From the NCBI RefSeq assembly GCF_002741075.1, contig NZ_CP016634.1, positions 3,626,001 to 3,690,000 of the forward strand: a DNA stretch of 64,000 nt, given 5' to 3'. The DNA comes from Pseudomonas putida. GTDB taxonomy: Bacteria; Pseudomonadota; Gammaproteobacteria; Pseudomonadales; Pseudomonadaceae. Of the stretch, positions 53,571 to 61,833 are shown one piece after another. Position 1 is the first letter of the stretch. Every line of letters starts with the position of its first letter. The notes under the pieces were generated by a model that did no database searches, was not told the DNA's origin, and saw only the letters and a list, made by a program, of their open reading frames with translations. The position numbers were made by a program, and so were the translations under genes.

Positions 53571-56146
53571 TGGCCATCTCCTTTCGCGCCGTTTTCGCGC
53601 CTCGCCGCTATCTGGGCCTGGTGCATCTGGTCACGCTCGACACGTTCGGTATGACCACGACCATCGGTGCGGCCTTGCACGGCGCTGCCATCTTCGAGGG
53701 CGATCTGGTAGGCATGGTCGACCGCCAGGCGCACACTGTTCTCGATATGCCCTGGGTAGCGGAACATCAAACGTTGGGCCGCGGGATCGCGGCTGAAGCC
53801 CGGTGCCTGGATGCTGTCGGTGTCCGGACCGGTCCAGTCGTGCTCGCTGGCCTTTACCGTGACCTTGCCCGAGGTGCCGATTTCGATGCCGGCGCCGATC
53901 CTGATGTAGCTGCCGTCGTCGGCCACCAGGCGAATAGTTGGTGCGGTCATGACGGCTTCGCCTTCGGAGGCCGAGAAACGCAGGTGTTTTTGCGCATTGA
54001 GAATGATGTCGTCTTCCTGGGCCTGGACCTGGACCTTGCCCCGGTTGGCGATCGCGCTGATACCGCCCTCCTGGACGAAGGCGCTCACGCCCTTGCCGGC
54101 CTGCAGGCGCAAGGCAGCACCACTGGTGAGCTGCAGGTGATCCTGGGCAGTGATGTCATGATTTGCTCCGGCGTAATGCACCTGCGAGCCAGGTGTCGCA
54201 CTGGCGATTCCTGCCTGAGCCGCCATTGCCAGCAGTGGAGCCCCCGAGCTTTCGCTGTCTGGGGCCGGCCACTGCTGCAGCGCCTGACGCAGGGCATCCT
54301 CGCCTTGACTGTCCACCGCTTCACCGCCGCGCGCGGCGGCAGTCTGGCCCAGTGCCTTGAACAGTTCGCCGCACTCGGCCAGCAACTGCAGCAACTCATC
54401 CCGGTCCAGTTGCGCCTGTGCGGCGTCATGACGTGCGCAGGTGGTCAACAGCAATCCTTGTGCGGCGCGCAGGGCAATCGCGGCATCGGTGCGCAGCTCG
54501 GCACCCTGGCCGCGAGGCTGCGCACGGCCATCGCTGCGTGGACCGGTGAGCTTGCCTAGGTTCAGCGCTGTCGCGTGATGAGTGGTACCCAGGCGAGCGC
54601 GCAATGCGCCAGTCGTGTCATCGAACAACAATTCATTGAAGCCGCGCCCCTTGTGTTCCTGGCTCTGGATGCCCGACAACGCGCGGTTGCCCGGCAGGCC
54701 CGATGCCTTGCTGAAGCGTGGCGGGGTCTGTTCAGCGTTGTACAGCACCGCCGTGACCACGGGTCTGTCGATGTCCCCACCGAGAAAGCTCACCAGCACT
54801 TCCTGGCCGATGCGCGGCACGAATTGATGGCCGAAACCACCGCCGGCGCTGGGCATCGCCACACGGACCCAGGTGGTGCCTTCGGGCAGGCTGTTCGCCC
54901 GCTGCCAAGGGAATCGGACCTGAATGCGCGCCAGTTCGTCAGTGAACACCTCCTCGCCCTGCGGCCCGACCACGATGGCGCTGAGCGGTCCAGTGAGAGT
55001 GGGGCGCGGCACGGTGATGGGGTGTCGATACGGGATCTTCCTGCGGATGCAGACGAAGTCGTTGCTGTAGTCGGCGGGCGTGTCCGAGAGGTAGTTATTG
55101 CGCCCCCGGTGAGTGACCGACACCACGAGGAATTCACGGTCCGCCGGCGGATCACGGTCGTGATCGAAATGCTGGGTCAGTTCGAAGGCATAGCCAGGGC
55201 GCATCGCCCGGCAATGGCTGGTGCCACTGAAAGTCTTCGCCCACGCCTCGATGACTTCGAGACGGTGGCGGGCGAGCCGGTCGCCATCCTCGGGGTGGCC
55301 ATGACTGTACGCCCCGAAAAACTCATAGACCTCGTAACCCGGCGCCTCGCCCTGCTCGTTCAAGGTGTCCATCTGAACGGGCAGCCGAGTGCGAGGCTGC
55401 TTGTAGTCGAACGTCTGCAAGGCCAGCCTGCCTGACTGCAGTTCGCGGTGGCTGCGCCATTGAGTAATGGCGTCGGTGGGTTCGGTCAGGCTCGCGCCGT
55501 GGTAACGGATCTGCGCTTGCTCGGGCAAGCTTTCCAGAGAAGGGGAATGGTCGGTGATAACCAGAACGTGGCTGTTTTCCGTGTGCTCGAAATAGAAGAA
55601 CAGCCCGTCCTGCTCCATCAGACGCAATACGAAGTCCAGGTCGGTTTCACGGTATTGGGTGATGTAGCTGTAGGACTTTAGCGGTCGTAGCAGACGAAAC
55701 TCGAACGTGGCCAAGGTACCGTAATGGGCGAAAACCGTGCGCAGGACCGCTTCGATAGTGTGCTCCTGAAAGATGCGTGAATCGACACGCCGCGTCAGCA
55801 TCCACAACCAGGGGCTCAAGGTCGCTCGATAATGGGCCAGGCCACCATCGCTGCCCTGTAGGCCGAACTGGGTGATATGACCGTGGATGTAACGAGCTCC
55901 GCCGTCCGTTAGCTCGATGGCCAACTTCGCGGGCTGGCCGATCAAGGCCTTCAGTTCGAGGCACGCGTCCTCACACAGCACGGACAACTCGAAGCTGAAC
56001 AGCGTGGACAGACCTTCGCTGCCGCAGAACTGCTCCAGCAACAGGGTATGTTCATCGCAACAGGCAGTGGTCAGCGTGAACAAACGGCGCTGCTGGGAAG
56101 CAAATGCCTGTACAAAATCCATTTGCACTTCACTCTCGTCAGTCAT
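53567..56146 (-). CDS. vgrG: Type VI secretion tip protein VgrG
   Basis: 859 aa. Gp27-like N-terminal domain (about 15-380), gp5 OB-fold (ARIQVRFPWQ ... WVRVAMPSAGGGFGHQF ... RPVVTAVLYNAEQ, about 385-480), beta-helix and DUF2345 (about 560-790), then a ~65-residue transthyretin-like end (YQIALEDGSAVQGRTDGRG) that in other VgrGs docks lipase effectors. Unlike VgrG2b there is no C-terminal zincin motif. First gene of the vgrG-tle3-tla3-PAAR operon; no T6SS structural genes are in the window, so it is an orphan cluster served by another locus. Confidence 0.93.
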   Translation of the reverse strand: MTDESEVQMDFVQAFASQQRRLFTLTTACCDEHTLLLEQFCGSEGLSTLFSFELSVLCEDACLELKALIGQPAKLAIELTDGGARYIHGHITQFGLQGSDGGLAHYRATLSPWLWMLTRRVDSRIFQEHTIEAVLRTVFAHYGTLATFEFRLLRPLKSYSYITQYRETDLDFVLRLMEQDGLFFYFEHTENSHVLVITDHSPSLESLPEQAQIRYHGASLTEPTDAITQWRSHRELQSGRLALQTFDYKQPRTRLPVQMDTLNEQGEAPGYEVYEFFGAYSHGHPEDGDRLARHRLEVIEAWAKTFSGTSHCRAMRPGYAFELTQHFDHDRDPPADREFLVVSVTHRGRNNYLSDTPADYSNDFVCIRRKIPYRHPITVPRPTLTGPLSAIVVGPQGEEVFTDELARIQVRFPWQRANSLPEGTTWVRVAMPSAGGGFGHQFVPRIGQEVLVSFLGGDIDRPVVTAVLYNAEQTPPRFSKASGLPGNRALSGIQSQEHKGRGFNELLFDDTTGALRARLGTTHHATALNLGKLTGPRSDGRAQPRGQGAELRTDAAIALRAAQGLLLTTCARHDAAQAQLDRDELLQLLAECGELFKALGQTAAARGGEAVDSQGEDALRQALQQWPAPDSESSGAPLLAMAAQAGIASATPGSQVHYAGANHDITAQDHLQLTSGAALRLQAGKGVSAFVQEGGISAIANRGKVQVQAQEDDIILNAQKHLRFSASEGEAVMTAPTIRLVADDGSYIRIGAGIEIGTSGKVTVKASEHDWTGPDTDSIQAPGFSRDPAAQRLMFRYPGHIENSVRLAVDHAYQIALEDGSAVQGRTDGRGHTERVERDQMHQAQIAARRENGAKGDGQ

Positions 56147-56375
56147 GAAAGAGACTAATAAAACGCCCCAATTGTTATCACGACAAACCCAGAGTGTAAC
56201 TAACTTAAATTGCTTTTCAAAATATTATAAATTCAAAGAAACATCCTACAAAAACATAAAATAATCAACAAGAAAAACACTACCACTCCACACTAAGCAT
56301 ACAAAAACTTACATATAGAGCCTGTCTTTACACAAGTAATAAACACCCCCAAAAACCCGCCCCTACCACCTGAAG
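56147..56375. other. AT-rich region upstream of vgrG
   Basis: About 200 bases (56150-56345) far below the window's GC, with A-rich runs and no ORF on either strand that I credit. It carries the candidate vgrG promoter and ends before the right direct repeat. Such AT-rich stretches are typical H-NS/MvaT-silenced entry points of acquired DNA. Confidence 0.7.
56224..56251 (-). promoter_or_regulatory. vgrG: Sigma-70-like promoter of the vgrG operon
   Basis: On the minus strand TTGTAG (56251-56246), 16 bases, TATAAT (56229-56224); the -10 is perfect. Transcription would begin near 56217, about 70 bases before vgrG ATG 56146. AT-rich background raises the false-positive chance. Confidence 0.5.
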
Positions 56376-56387
56376 ATGGCAAACCGC
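56376..56387 (+). repeat. Right 12-base direct repeat of the T6SS module
   Basis: ATGGCAAACCGC, identical to 49563-49574, 49 bases before the LysR gene. Confidence 0.55.
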
Positions 56388-56435
56388 CCAAGACTTGGTT
56401 AAGGTCAACTCATTCCGCTTTCACCAGGCCGCGTC

Positions 56436-57326
56436 ATGGACATCAAACAGCTCAAATTCCTCATTGCCCTCGACCAGACCCGCCACTTCGGCCAGGCCGC
56501 TGCGTTGTGCCACATCACCCAGCCGACCTTGTCCATGCGCCTGCGCAACCTGGAGGACGAGTTGGACCTGGTGCTGGTCAAGCGTGGCCAGCGCTTCGAG
56601 GGCTTCACCGAGGCCGGCGAACGCATTCTGGCCTGGGCTCGCACCCTGCTCGCCGCCCACGACGGCCTGCAGGCCGAGGCCGCCAGTTGCCGGGGCCAAG
56701 TGGTCGGTAGCCTGCGCCTGGGCACCGTGCCGCTGGCCAGTTTCAACCCGATGCACTTGCTGCTGCCCTTGCGCGAGAAGTACCCGGAGCTGCATTTTCA
56801 AGTCAGTTCGCTGAGCTCCGAGCAGATCATCGATGGCCTGAGCCGCAACCAACTGGACCTGGGGATCTGCTACCTGGATCAGGTCAATGCCAGCTTCTTC
56901 GAGGTGATCGAACTGGGCACCACCACCATGGGCCTGCTGCACGACACCCGGCACTTCGCCTTCGACGAACCGCAGCTGCGCTGGGAAGCGCTGGCCAACC
57001 TGCCCTTGGGCCTGCTGAGCAAGGGCATGCACTATCGCCAGTCGCTGGATCTGAGCCTGCGCAGCCGGGGCCTGGAACCGGCTGCGGTGCTGGAGAGCGA
57101 TTCCACGTTCCAACTGATCCAGGCCATCAACACCGGCCTGTGCTGCGCGGTGATGCCGCTTGACTGCGGGCTGGAAGAGCTGTCCGAGCACTTGCGCATC
57201 CTGCCCATCGCCGACGCCAGCATCCACAGCCCGGTGGGCCTGTTGTTGCGCCGCAGCGAGCCGCGCTCGGCGATTGCCGAGCAGTGCTTTGCCGAGGCCA
57301 AAACGCTATTTGCTGAACAGCCCTGA
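56436..57326 (+). CDS. LysR-family regulator next to the moa/fdhF genes
   Basis: 296 aa. HTH FGQAAALCHITQPTLSMRLRNLE (about 18-40), effector domain from about 90 (VGSLRLGTVPLASFNPM). Without the T6SS insert it would be directly divergent from moaB. A 16-base box repeated only before moaB and before fdhF/moaA is a natural candidate for its operator. Effector unknown; molybdate, formate or a substrate of the YdeP-type enzyme are possibilities. It resembles LysR proteins of the OxyR-like subgroup by length only. Confidence 0.88.
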   Translation: MDIKQLKFLIALDQTRHFGQAAALCHITQPTLSMRLRNLEDELDLVLVKRGQRFEGFTEAGERILAWARTLLAAHDGLQAEAASCRGQVVGSLRLGTVPLASFNPMHLLLPLREKYPELHFQVSSLSSEQIIDGLSRNQLDLGICYLDQVNASFFEVIELGTTTMGLLHDTRHFAFDEPQLRWEALANLPLGLLSKGMHYRQSLDLSLRSRGLEPAAVLESDSTFQLIQAINTGLCCAVMPLDCGLEELSEHLRILPIADASIHSPVGLLLRRSEPRSAIAEQCFAEAKTLFAEQP

Positions 57327-57389
57327 GGGCGCCTTTGGGATCGCCCGTCCCGCACTGCGATCGCGTTGCCTGCCACGTCCCCGGAGATC

Positions 57390-58190
57390 TCAAGGATGCT
57401 CCGGGTCGTGCCCCAACGACTGCAAGAACAGTGAGAACAACTCCGGCTGCGAGGAGATATCCAGCTTGGCATACAGGTGCCGACGGTGAACCTTGACGGT
57501 TTCCGGGGAGATCGCCAGGCGTTCGGCCATGGCCTTGGACGAATAGCCACGCAGGACCAACCGGGCGATCTCAAGCTCACGCTCCGACAACACCCCCGCC
57601 CCGAAATGGCTGAGCGCATCACGCACCTGGGCCGCCACCGGCTCGCCCGCCGGCATCAGGCGTTGACTGCGCAACTGCCAGTGCTGCTGCATCAGCGCCA
57701 GCACCCAGGGGCAGAACATCGCCAATTGCCCACACTGCTCCGAACTGAACGGCCGGCGCATGCCCAAGGACAACGACAACGCCCCCTGCCCCGGCAACTG
57801 GAGGATGAACTGCACCTCGTCCTCCAGCACGTTGGCATGGAAGTAGTTGAGGTAGTACTCACTTTGGTGGAACTGGTCCGGCGCCACCTCGTCGAGCCGG
57901 TACAAGCCGCTGGACACGCCATCCTGGCAGGCCTGGAAGAACGGATCGAGCTGATACAGGCCACTGAGGTACAGGGGCATCGCCGCCGGCCCGTCCTGGG
58001 GCGTGGCGTCGTACTCCTCAAGCACCACCGGGGCAGCGTTGCTGGGGTAGAAGACGGCCAGGGCGTTGTCGAACGGCAGCCAGCGGTGCAGGAGCAGGAT
58101 CAACTGCTTCCATAGACGTGGCTGGCCGATCTGTTCGATGGTGCGGCCAAGGTTGGCGTGAATGCCGACTTCATGAAACAGGCTGTGCAT
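57390..58190 (-). CDS. LuxR-type regulator, paralogue 1
   Basis: 266 aa from ATG 58190 (GGGAG 7 bases upstream; the frame extends to 58280 without support). The N-terminal ~190 residues are an uncharacterised sensory region (YQLDPFFQACQDGVSSGLYRLDEVAPD). C-terminal GerE HTH: LSERELEIARLVLRGYSSKAMAERLAISPETVKVHRRHLY. Shares this layout and much sequence with the gene at 60896. No autoinducer-binding residues were recognised. Divergent from the permease, with a TACCC-N5-GGGTA palindrome between. Confidence 0.88.
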   Translation of the reverse strand: MHSLFHEVGIHANLGRTIEQIGQPRLWKQLILLLHRWLPFDNALAVFYPSNAAPVVLEEYDATPQDGPAAMPLYLSGLYQLDPFFQACQDGVSSGLYRLDEVAPDQFHQSEYYLNYFHANVLEDEVQFILQLPGQGALSLSLGMRRPFSSEQCGQLAMFCPWVLALMQQHWQLRSQRLMPAGEPVAAQVRDALSHFGAGVLSERELEIARLVLRGYSSKAMAERLAISPETVKVHRRHLYAKLDISSQPELFSLFLQSLGHDPEHP

Positions 58191-58254
58191 CCGCAGGCTC
58201 CCCTGAATAGGTGATGGGATTTCCCGTCTTTCCCGTCCGCGCGTCAAGTGGGCG

Positions 58255-58269
58255 TACCCCAATAGGGTA
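58255..58269. promoter_or_regulatory. Palindrome between luxR-like gene and permease
   Basis: TACCC - CAATA - GGGTA, a perfect 5-bp dyad, overlapping a second dyad CCAAT - AGGGTA - ATTGG (58259-58274). About 65 bases before the LuxR start and 115 before the permease. A looser relative, TACCCCCGGGTTA, is at 61715-61727 before the second LuxR gene. Confidence 0.45.
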
Positions 58270-58385
58270 ATTGGCTGCACGCCCCGTCACGCCTAGATTG
58301 CAGCCCATGCCACGCCCCGCGTCGAGGGCGCGCTCCCCTTCTTCGTCACTGCCTCAACCACCAATAACAATTCGAGGAGAACGAC

Positions 58386-59735
58386 ATGCACGACAGTGCA
58401 CTCAAGCCCAGCCTGGGCATGCTCGATGTGGTCGCCATCACGGTCTCGGCGGTCACACCGGCCAGTTCCGTGTTCGTCATCGCACCCTTTGCCATCGCCC
58501 AGGCCGGCAGTGGTGCCTTCCTGGCCTTCGTCCTGGCCGCCCTGCTGGCGTTGATGTTCGCCTGGTGCTATGCCGAACTTGGCCGCGCGCATACCTCGGC
58601 GGGCGGCGAGTATGTCTATGCCAAGCGGGTGTTCGGTGGCTTGGCCGGCTACGCCACCTTCCTTACCGTGATGGTGATGCTGCTGTTCATCCCGCCGGTC
58701 CTCGCCACTGGCGCGGCCACCTACCTCAACAGTGCCCTGGGCACCCAATTCGACACCCAGACCGTCGCCCTGGCCATCGTCGCCGCCAGCTACGGCTTGG
58801 GTATTCTCAATATCCGCGTCAATGCCTGGGTCACCGGCGTCTTCCTGTTGTGCGAAGTCGCCGCCCTGTTGGTGATCGTGGTGCTCGGTTTCGGCAACAT
58901 CAGCCAGCCGCTCAGCGTGCTGACCCAACCCCAGCACATCGATCACGGCCTGCTCACCGCCGCGCCCTGGACCCTGGTGATCGCCGCGATGGGCACCGCA
59001 CTGTTCTCCTACAACGGTTTCGGCGGCGCGGTGGTGCTGGCCGAGGACATGAAGGACGGGGGGCGCAGCAACCACCGCGCCGTGCTCTGGTCGCTGGCGC
59101 TGGTGGTGGCGATCGAGCTGATACCGATCGGCGCCCTGCTGCTCGGCGCGCCATCGCTGCAAGACATGCTTGCCAGCCCCGACCCGATCGGCTACTTGCT
59201 CACCGCCCATGGCAACGAAACGCTGTCGCGGCTGGTCAGTGCCGGTATCTTCCTCTCGGTGTTCAACGCCATCATCGCCATCGTCATCCAGTCTGGCCGG
59301 GTGATCTTCAGCAGTGGCCGCGACCAGCTGTGGACACCTTCGTTGAATCGTCTGTTCACCCGCATCCACTCTCGCTGGGAGTCGCCTTGGCTGGCCACGC
59401 TGTTCCTCGGCGTGCCCTCGGCGGCGCTGACCTTCAGCTCCAACCTTGAGGAACTGACGTCCTTCACCGTCTTGCTGCTGGTGATGGTCTACCTGGCCGT
59501 GGCGCTGTGCGCCCTGTTCAGCCGCGTGCTGCGGGCCGATCGCGACCACCCGTATCGCATGCCCCTGTGGCCGATGCCGGCACTGCTGGCCGCAATGGGC
59601 GCCGGTTACCTACTGCTCAATGGCCTGCTCGACGCCTCGGTCCGAGACACCCTGATCATTCTCGGCATACTGGCGGTCTCGGTGATCCTCTACAGCACCT
59701 ACGGCAAGCTCAGCCCCACTTTCCAGAAACTCTGA
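58386..59735 (+). CDS. APC-family amino acid permease
   Basis: 449 aa, twelve predicted helices. TM1 carries the unwound TVSAVTPASSVFVIAP region, TM2-3 the family motif AFLLALMFAWCYAELGRAHTSAGGEYVYAKRVFG (core YAELGRAHTSAGGEY). Imports an amino acid or small peptide-like substrate with protons. The beta-aminopeptidase gene follows 15 bases later; GGAGAACGAC ribosome site. Same gene order (luxR, permease, peptidase) is known for P. aeruginosa PA1484-PA1486. Confidence 0.9.
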   Translation: MHDSALKPSLGMLDVVAITVSAVTPASSVFVIAPFAIAQAGSGAFLAFVLAALLALMFAWCYAELGRAHTSAGGEYVYAKRVFGGLAGYATFLTVMVMLLFIPPVLATGAATYLNSALGTQFDTQTVALAIVAASYGLGILNIRVNAWVTGVFLLCEVAALLVIVVLGFGNISQPLSVLTQPQHIDHGLLTAAPWTLVIAAMGTALFSYNGFGGAVVLAEDMKDGGRSNHRAVLWSLALVVAIELIPIGALLLGAPSLQDMLASPDPIGYLLTAHGNETLSRLVSAGIFLSVFNAIIAIVIQSGRVIFSSGRDQLWTPSLNRLFTRIHSRWESPWLATLFLGVPSAALTFSSNLEELTSFTVLLLVMVYLAVALCALFSRVLRADRDHPYRMPLWPMPALLAAMGAGYLLLNGLLDASVRDTLIILGILAVSVILYSTYGKLSPTFQKL

Positions 59736-59750
59736 ACAACAGGAGTCCCT

Positions 59751-60848
59751 ATGCGCGCGCGTAAACTTGGCATCACCCTGGGCCTGGGTACCCCCGGCCA
59801 ATTCAACGCCATCACCGATGTGCCCGGTGTTCGTGTCGGCCACAGCACCCTCATTGCGGATCACGACGGCAAGCAGGTGCGCACCGGCGTCACCGTGATC
59901 CAGCCGCGCCCTGGCGCAGCCCGCTTGGCGCCGTGCTTTGCCGGGGTCCATGTGCTCAATGGCAACGGTGACGCCACCGGGCTTGAGTGGATCCGCGAAG
60001 CCGGCCTGCTCACTACGCCGCTGGCCATCACCAACACCCACAGCGTCGGAGTGGTGCGTGACGCCCTGATCGCCGCCGAACGCGACGCCCTGGCCGACCC
60101 TGCCGTGTACTGGTGCATGCCGGTGGTGATGGAAACCTACGACGGCCTGCTCAACGATATCTGGGGCCAGCACGTCGGCGCCGAGCAGGTGAACGAAGCC
60201 CTGGCCCGCGCCGAATCCGGCCCGGTCGCCGAGGGGGCGGTGGGCGGCGGCACGGGCATGATCTGCCATGAGTTCAAGGGCGGCATCGGTACCGCATCGC
60301 GCAAGCTGTCGTCCGAGCAAGGCGGCTGGACCGTCGGAGCGCTAGTCCAGGCCAACCATGGCCAGCGCCGCGAGTTGCGTATCGACGGCTATCCGGTGGG
60401 CCGGGTACTCGATGGCATCCCTTCGCCCTTCGACGACCGCGGTGAACCGGGCATGGGCTCGATCGTGGTGATCATCGCCACCGACGCCCCGCTGCTCCCG
60501 CACCAGTGCCAGCGCCTGGCCCAGCGTGCCTCCATCGGTATCGCCCGCACCGGCGGTGGCACCGAGGATGCCAGTGGCGATCTGTTCGTAGCGTTCTCCT
60601 GCGCCGAGCAGCAATTGCCCGTGGCCGAGTACGGCCGTAAAGGCACGCCGTTCAGCTTGCCGGTGCAGATGCTCAACAACGACCACATCACGCCGTTGTT
60701 CATGGCGGCGGCCGAAGCGGTGGAAGAAGCGATCGTCAATGCCCTGCTGGCGGGCGTCGACATGCACACCGCCGATGGCGTGCTGGTGCCGGGACTGGGC
60801 GGCGAGCGGTTGCTCAGCGCCCTGCGGCAGGTGGGTTGGCAGGGGTAG
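59751..60848 (+). CDS. P1-family beta-aminopeptidase (DmpA/BapF type)
   Basis: 365 aa self-processing Ntn-hydrolase. Chain cleavage is expected before Ser237 in GEPGMGS-IVVIIATDAPL, giving alpha and beta chains with Ser237 as nucleophile. N-terminal ITDVPGVRVGHSTL and mid GAVGGGTGMICHEFKGGIGT are family signatures. DmpA hydrolyses L-amino acid peptides and D-esters; BapA/BapF remove N-terminal beta-amino acids such as beta-alanine. Operon with the permease suggests uptake and cleavage of beta-alanyl peptides or amides (inference). Followed by a GC hairpin. Confidence 0.92.
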   Translation: MRARKLGITLGLGTPGQFNAITDVPGVRVGHSTLIADHDGKQVRTGVTVIQPRPGAARLAPCFAGVHVLNGNGDATGLEWIREAGLLTTPLAITNTHSVGVVRDALIAAERDALADPAVYWCMPVVMETYDGLLNDIWGQHVGAEQVNEALARAESGPVAEGAVGGGTGMICHEFKGGIGTASRKLSSEQGGWTVGALVQANHGQRRELRIDGYPVGRVLDGIPSPFDDRGEPGMGSIVVIIATDAPLLPHQCQRLAQRASIGIARTGGGTEDASGDLFVAFSCAEQQLPVAEYGRKGTPFSLPVQMLNNDHITPLFMAAAEAVEEAIVNALLAGVDMHTADGVLVPGLGGERLLSALRQVGWQG

Positions 60849-60854
60849 AAACCG

Positions 60855-60873
60855 GGGGCCGCTGTGCGGCCCC
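60855..60873. terminator. Hairpin after the permease-peptidase operon
   Basis: GGGGCCGC - TGT - GCGGCCCC, 8-bp stem, starting 7 bases after the stop codon. No T run; serves both convergent genes. Confidence 0.6.
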
Positions 60874-60895
60874 GAATCCCGCTACTCGTAAAAAG

Positions 60896-61711
60896 CTAGG
60901 AAGCGGAGCGCAGACTGCTCAGCGCCTCGCCTGCCAGGAACAACAACGAGAACAGCTCGCTCTGGGAGTTCACATCCAGCTTGCGGTACACATTGCGCCG
61001 GTGAACCTTAACTGTCTCTGCAGAGAGTTCGAGCTTGGCCGCAGCCTCCTTGTTGGAGTGGCCGGAAAGAATCAAGCGCACCACATCCAGCTCCCGCGCA
61101 GTGAGCACCGATTCCAGTTGCTGGCGCGCTTCTTCACGGCCATGGGCGTAGTCCAGCGCCGGTTTGGTGGTTGGCGCCCGCTCCGGCAGGCTCTCGAAAC
61201 GCAGGCGCTGGCGCATCAGGCCGATCAGCCAGGGCCGGATGAGCTCCAACAAGGCGAGCTGCTCACTGTTAAAACGCCGACAGCCGCCCAGCGACAGGCA
61301 CAGCGTGCGCCCCTCGCCCACCGCCACGTTGAACTGGACCTCGTCGGCGACCACGTTATGGGTGAAGTACAGGCGGTAGTAATCGGTCTGCTGGAAGTGC
61401 TCCGGGGCGATGTCGGCCAGGCGCACCAACCCAGTCACGGGGCGCTCCCGACTGTTGAGGTAGAACGGGTCCAGCAGGTACAGGCCATTGGCGTATTCGC
61501 TCACCAACGGGTCGACACCCTCGCGGTCGTAAGGGCTCTGGTCGAAGATCAGCGGCCTATCGTGGCTGAACAGCAAGGCGACCCAAGAGTCCACTTCGAC
61601 GAAATCCCCCACCAGCGTGACCAGCGTGCGCCAGAAGCTGGGGCGATCAAGGTGCTCGATGCATTGGCCTATGCCCTGATGCCATGAAAGATCCTGCAGA
61701 CTCAGGCCCAT
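60896..61711 (-). CDS. LuxR-type regulator, paralogue 2
   Basis: 271 aa from ATG 61711 (a GTG 21 bases upstream is the alternative). C-terminal HTH LTARELDVVRLILSGHSNKEAAAKLELSAETVKVHRRNVY, and N domain with YLLDPFYLNSRERPVTGLVRLADIAPEHF matching paralogue 1 (YLDPFFQ...GLYRLDEVAPDQF). Both end with a shared SQ-ELFSL tail after the HTH. Divergent from the nitrilase-like gene. The pair probably sense related ligands and divide control of the cluster. Confidence 0.88.
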   Translation of the reverse strand: MGLSLQDLSWHQGIGQCIEHLDRPSFWRTLVTLVGDFVEVDSWVALLFSHDRPLIFDQSPYDREGVDPLVSEYANGLYLLDPFYLNSRERPVTGLVRLADIAPEHFQQTDYYRLYFTHNVVADEVQFNVAVGEGRTLCLSLGGCRRFNSEQLALLELIRPWLIGLMRQRLRFESLPERAPTTKPALDYAHGREEARQQLESVLTARELDVVRLILSGHSNKEAAAKLELSAETVKVHRRNVYRKLDVNSQSELFSLLFLAGEALSSLRSAS

Positions 61712-61833
61712 GCCTACCCCCGGGTTAACCACTCAGCGTGATTGTTTTGACAGTCGTTGTTTTCATACTTGCATCACCCTTTGCAAAAGTCACCCGACCC
61801 CAAGCCGGTCGCACACAACGAGATGGACTGCCC

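Noticed and set aside
55917..56264. 115-codon plus-strand ORF crossing the vgrG start as a possible gene
   Set aside because: It overlaps the vgrG N terminus antisense and its tail is the AT-rich spacer (KYYKFKETSYKNIK); no ribosome site or family.
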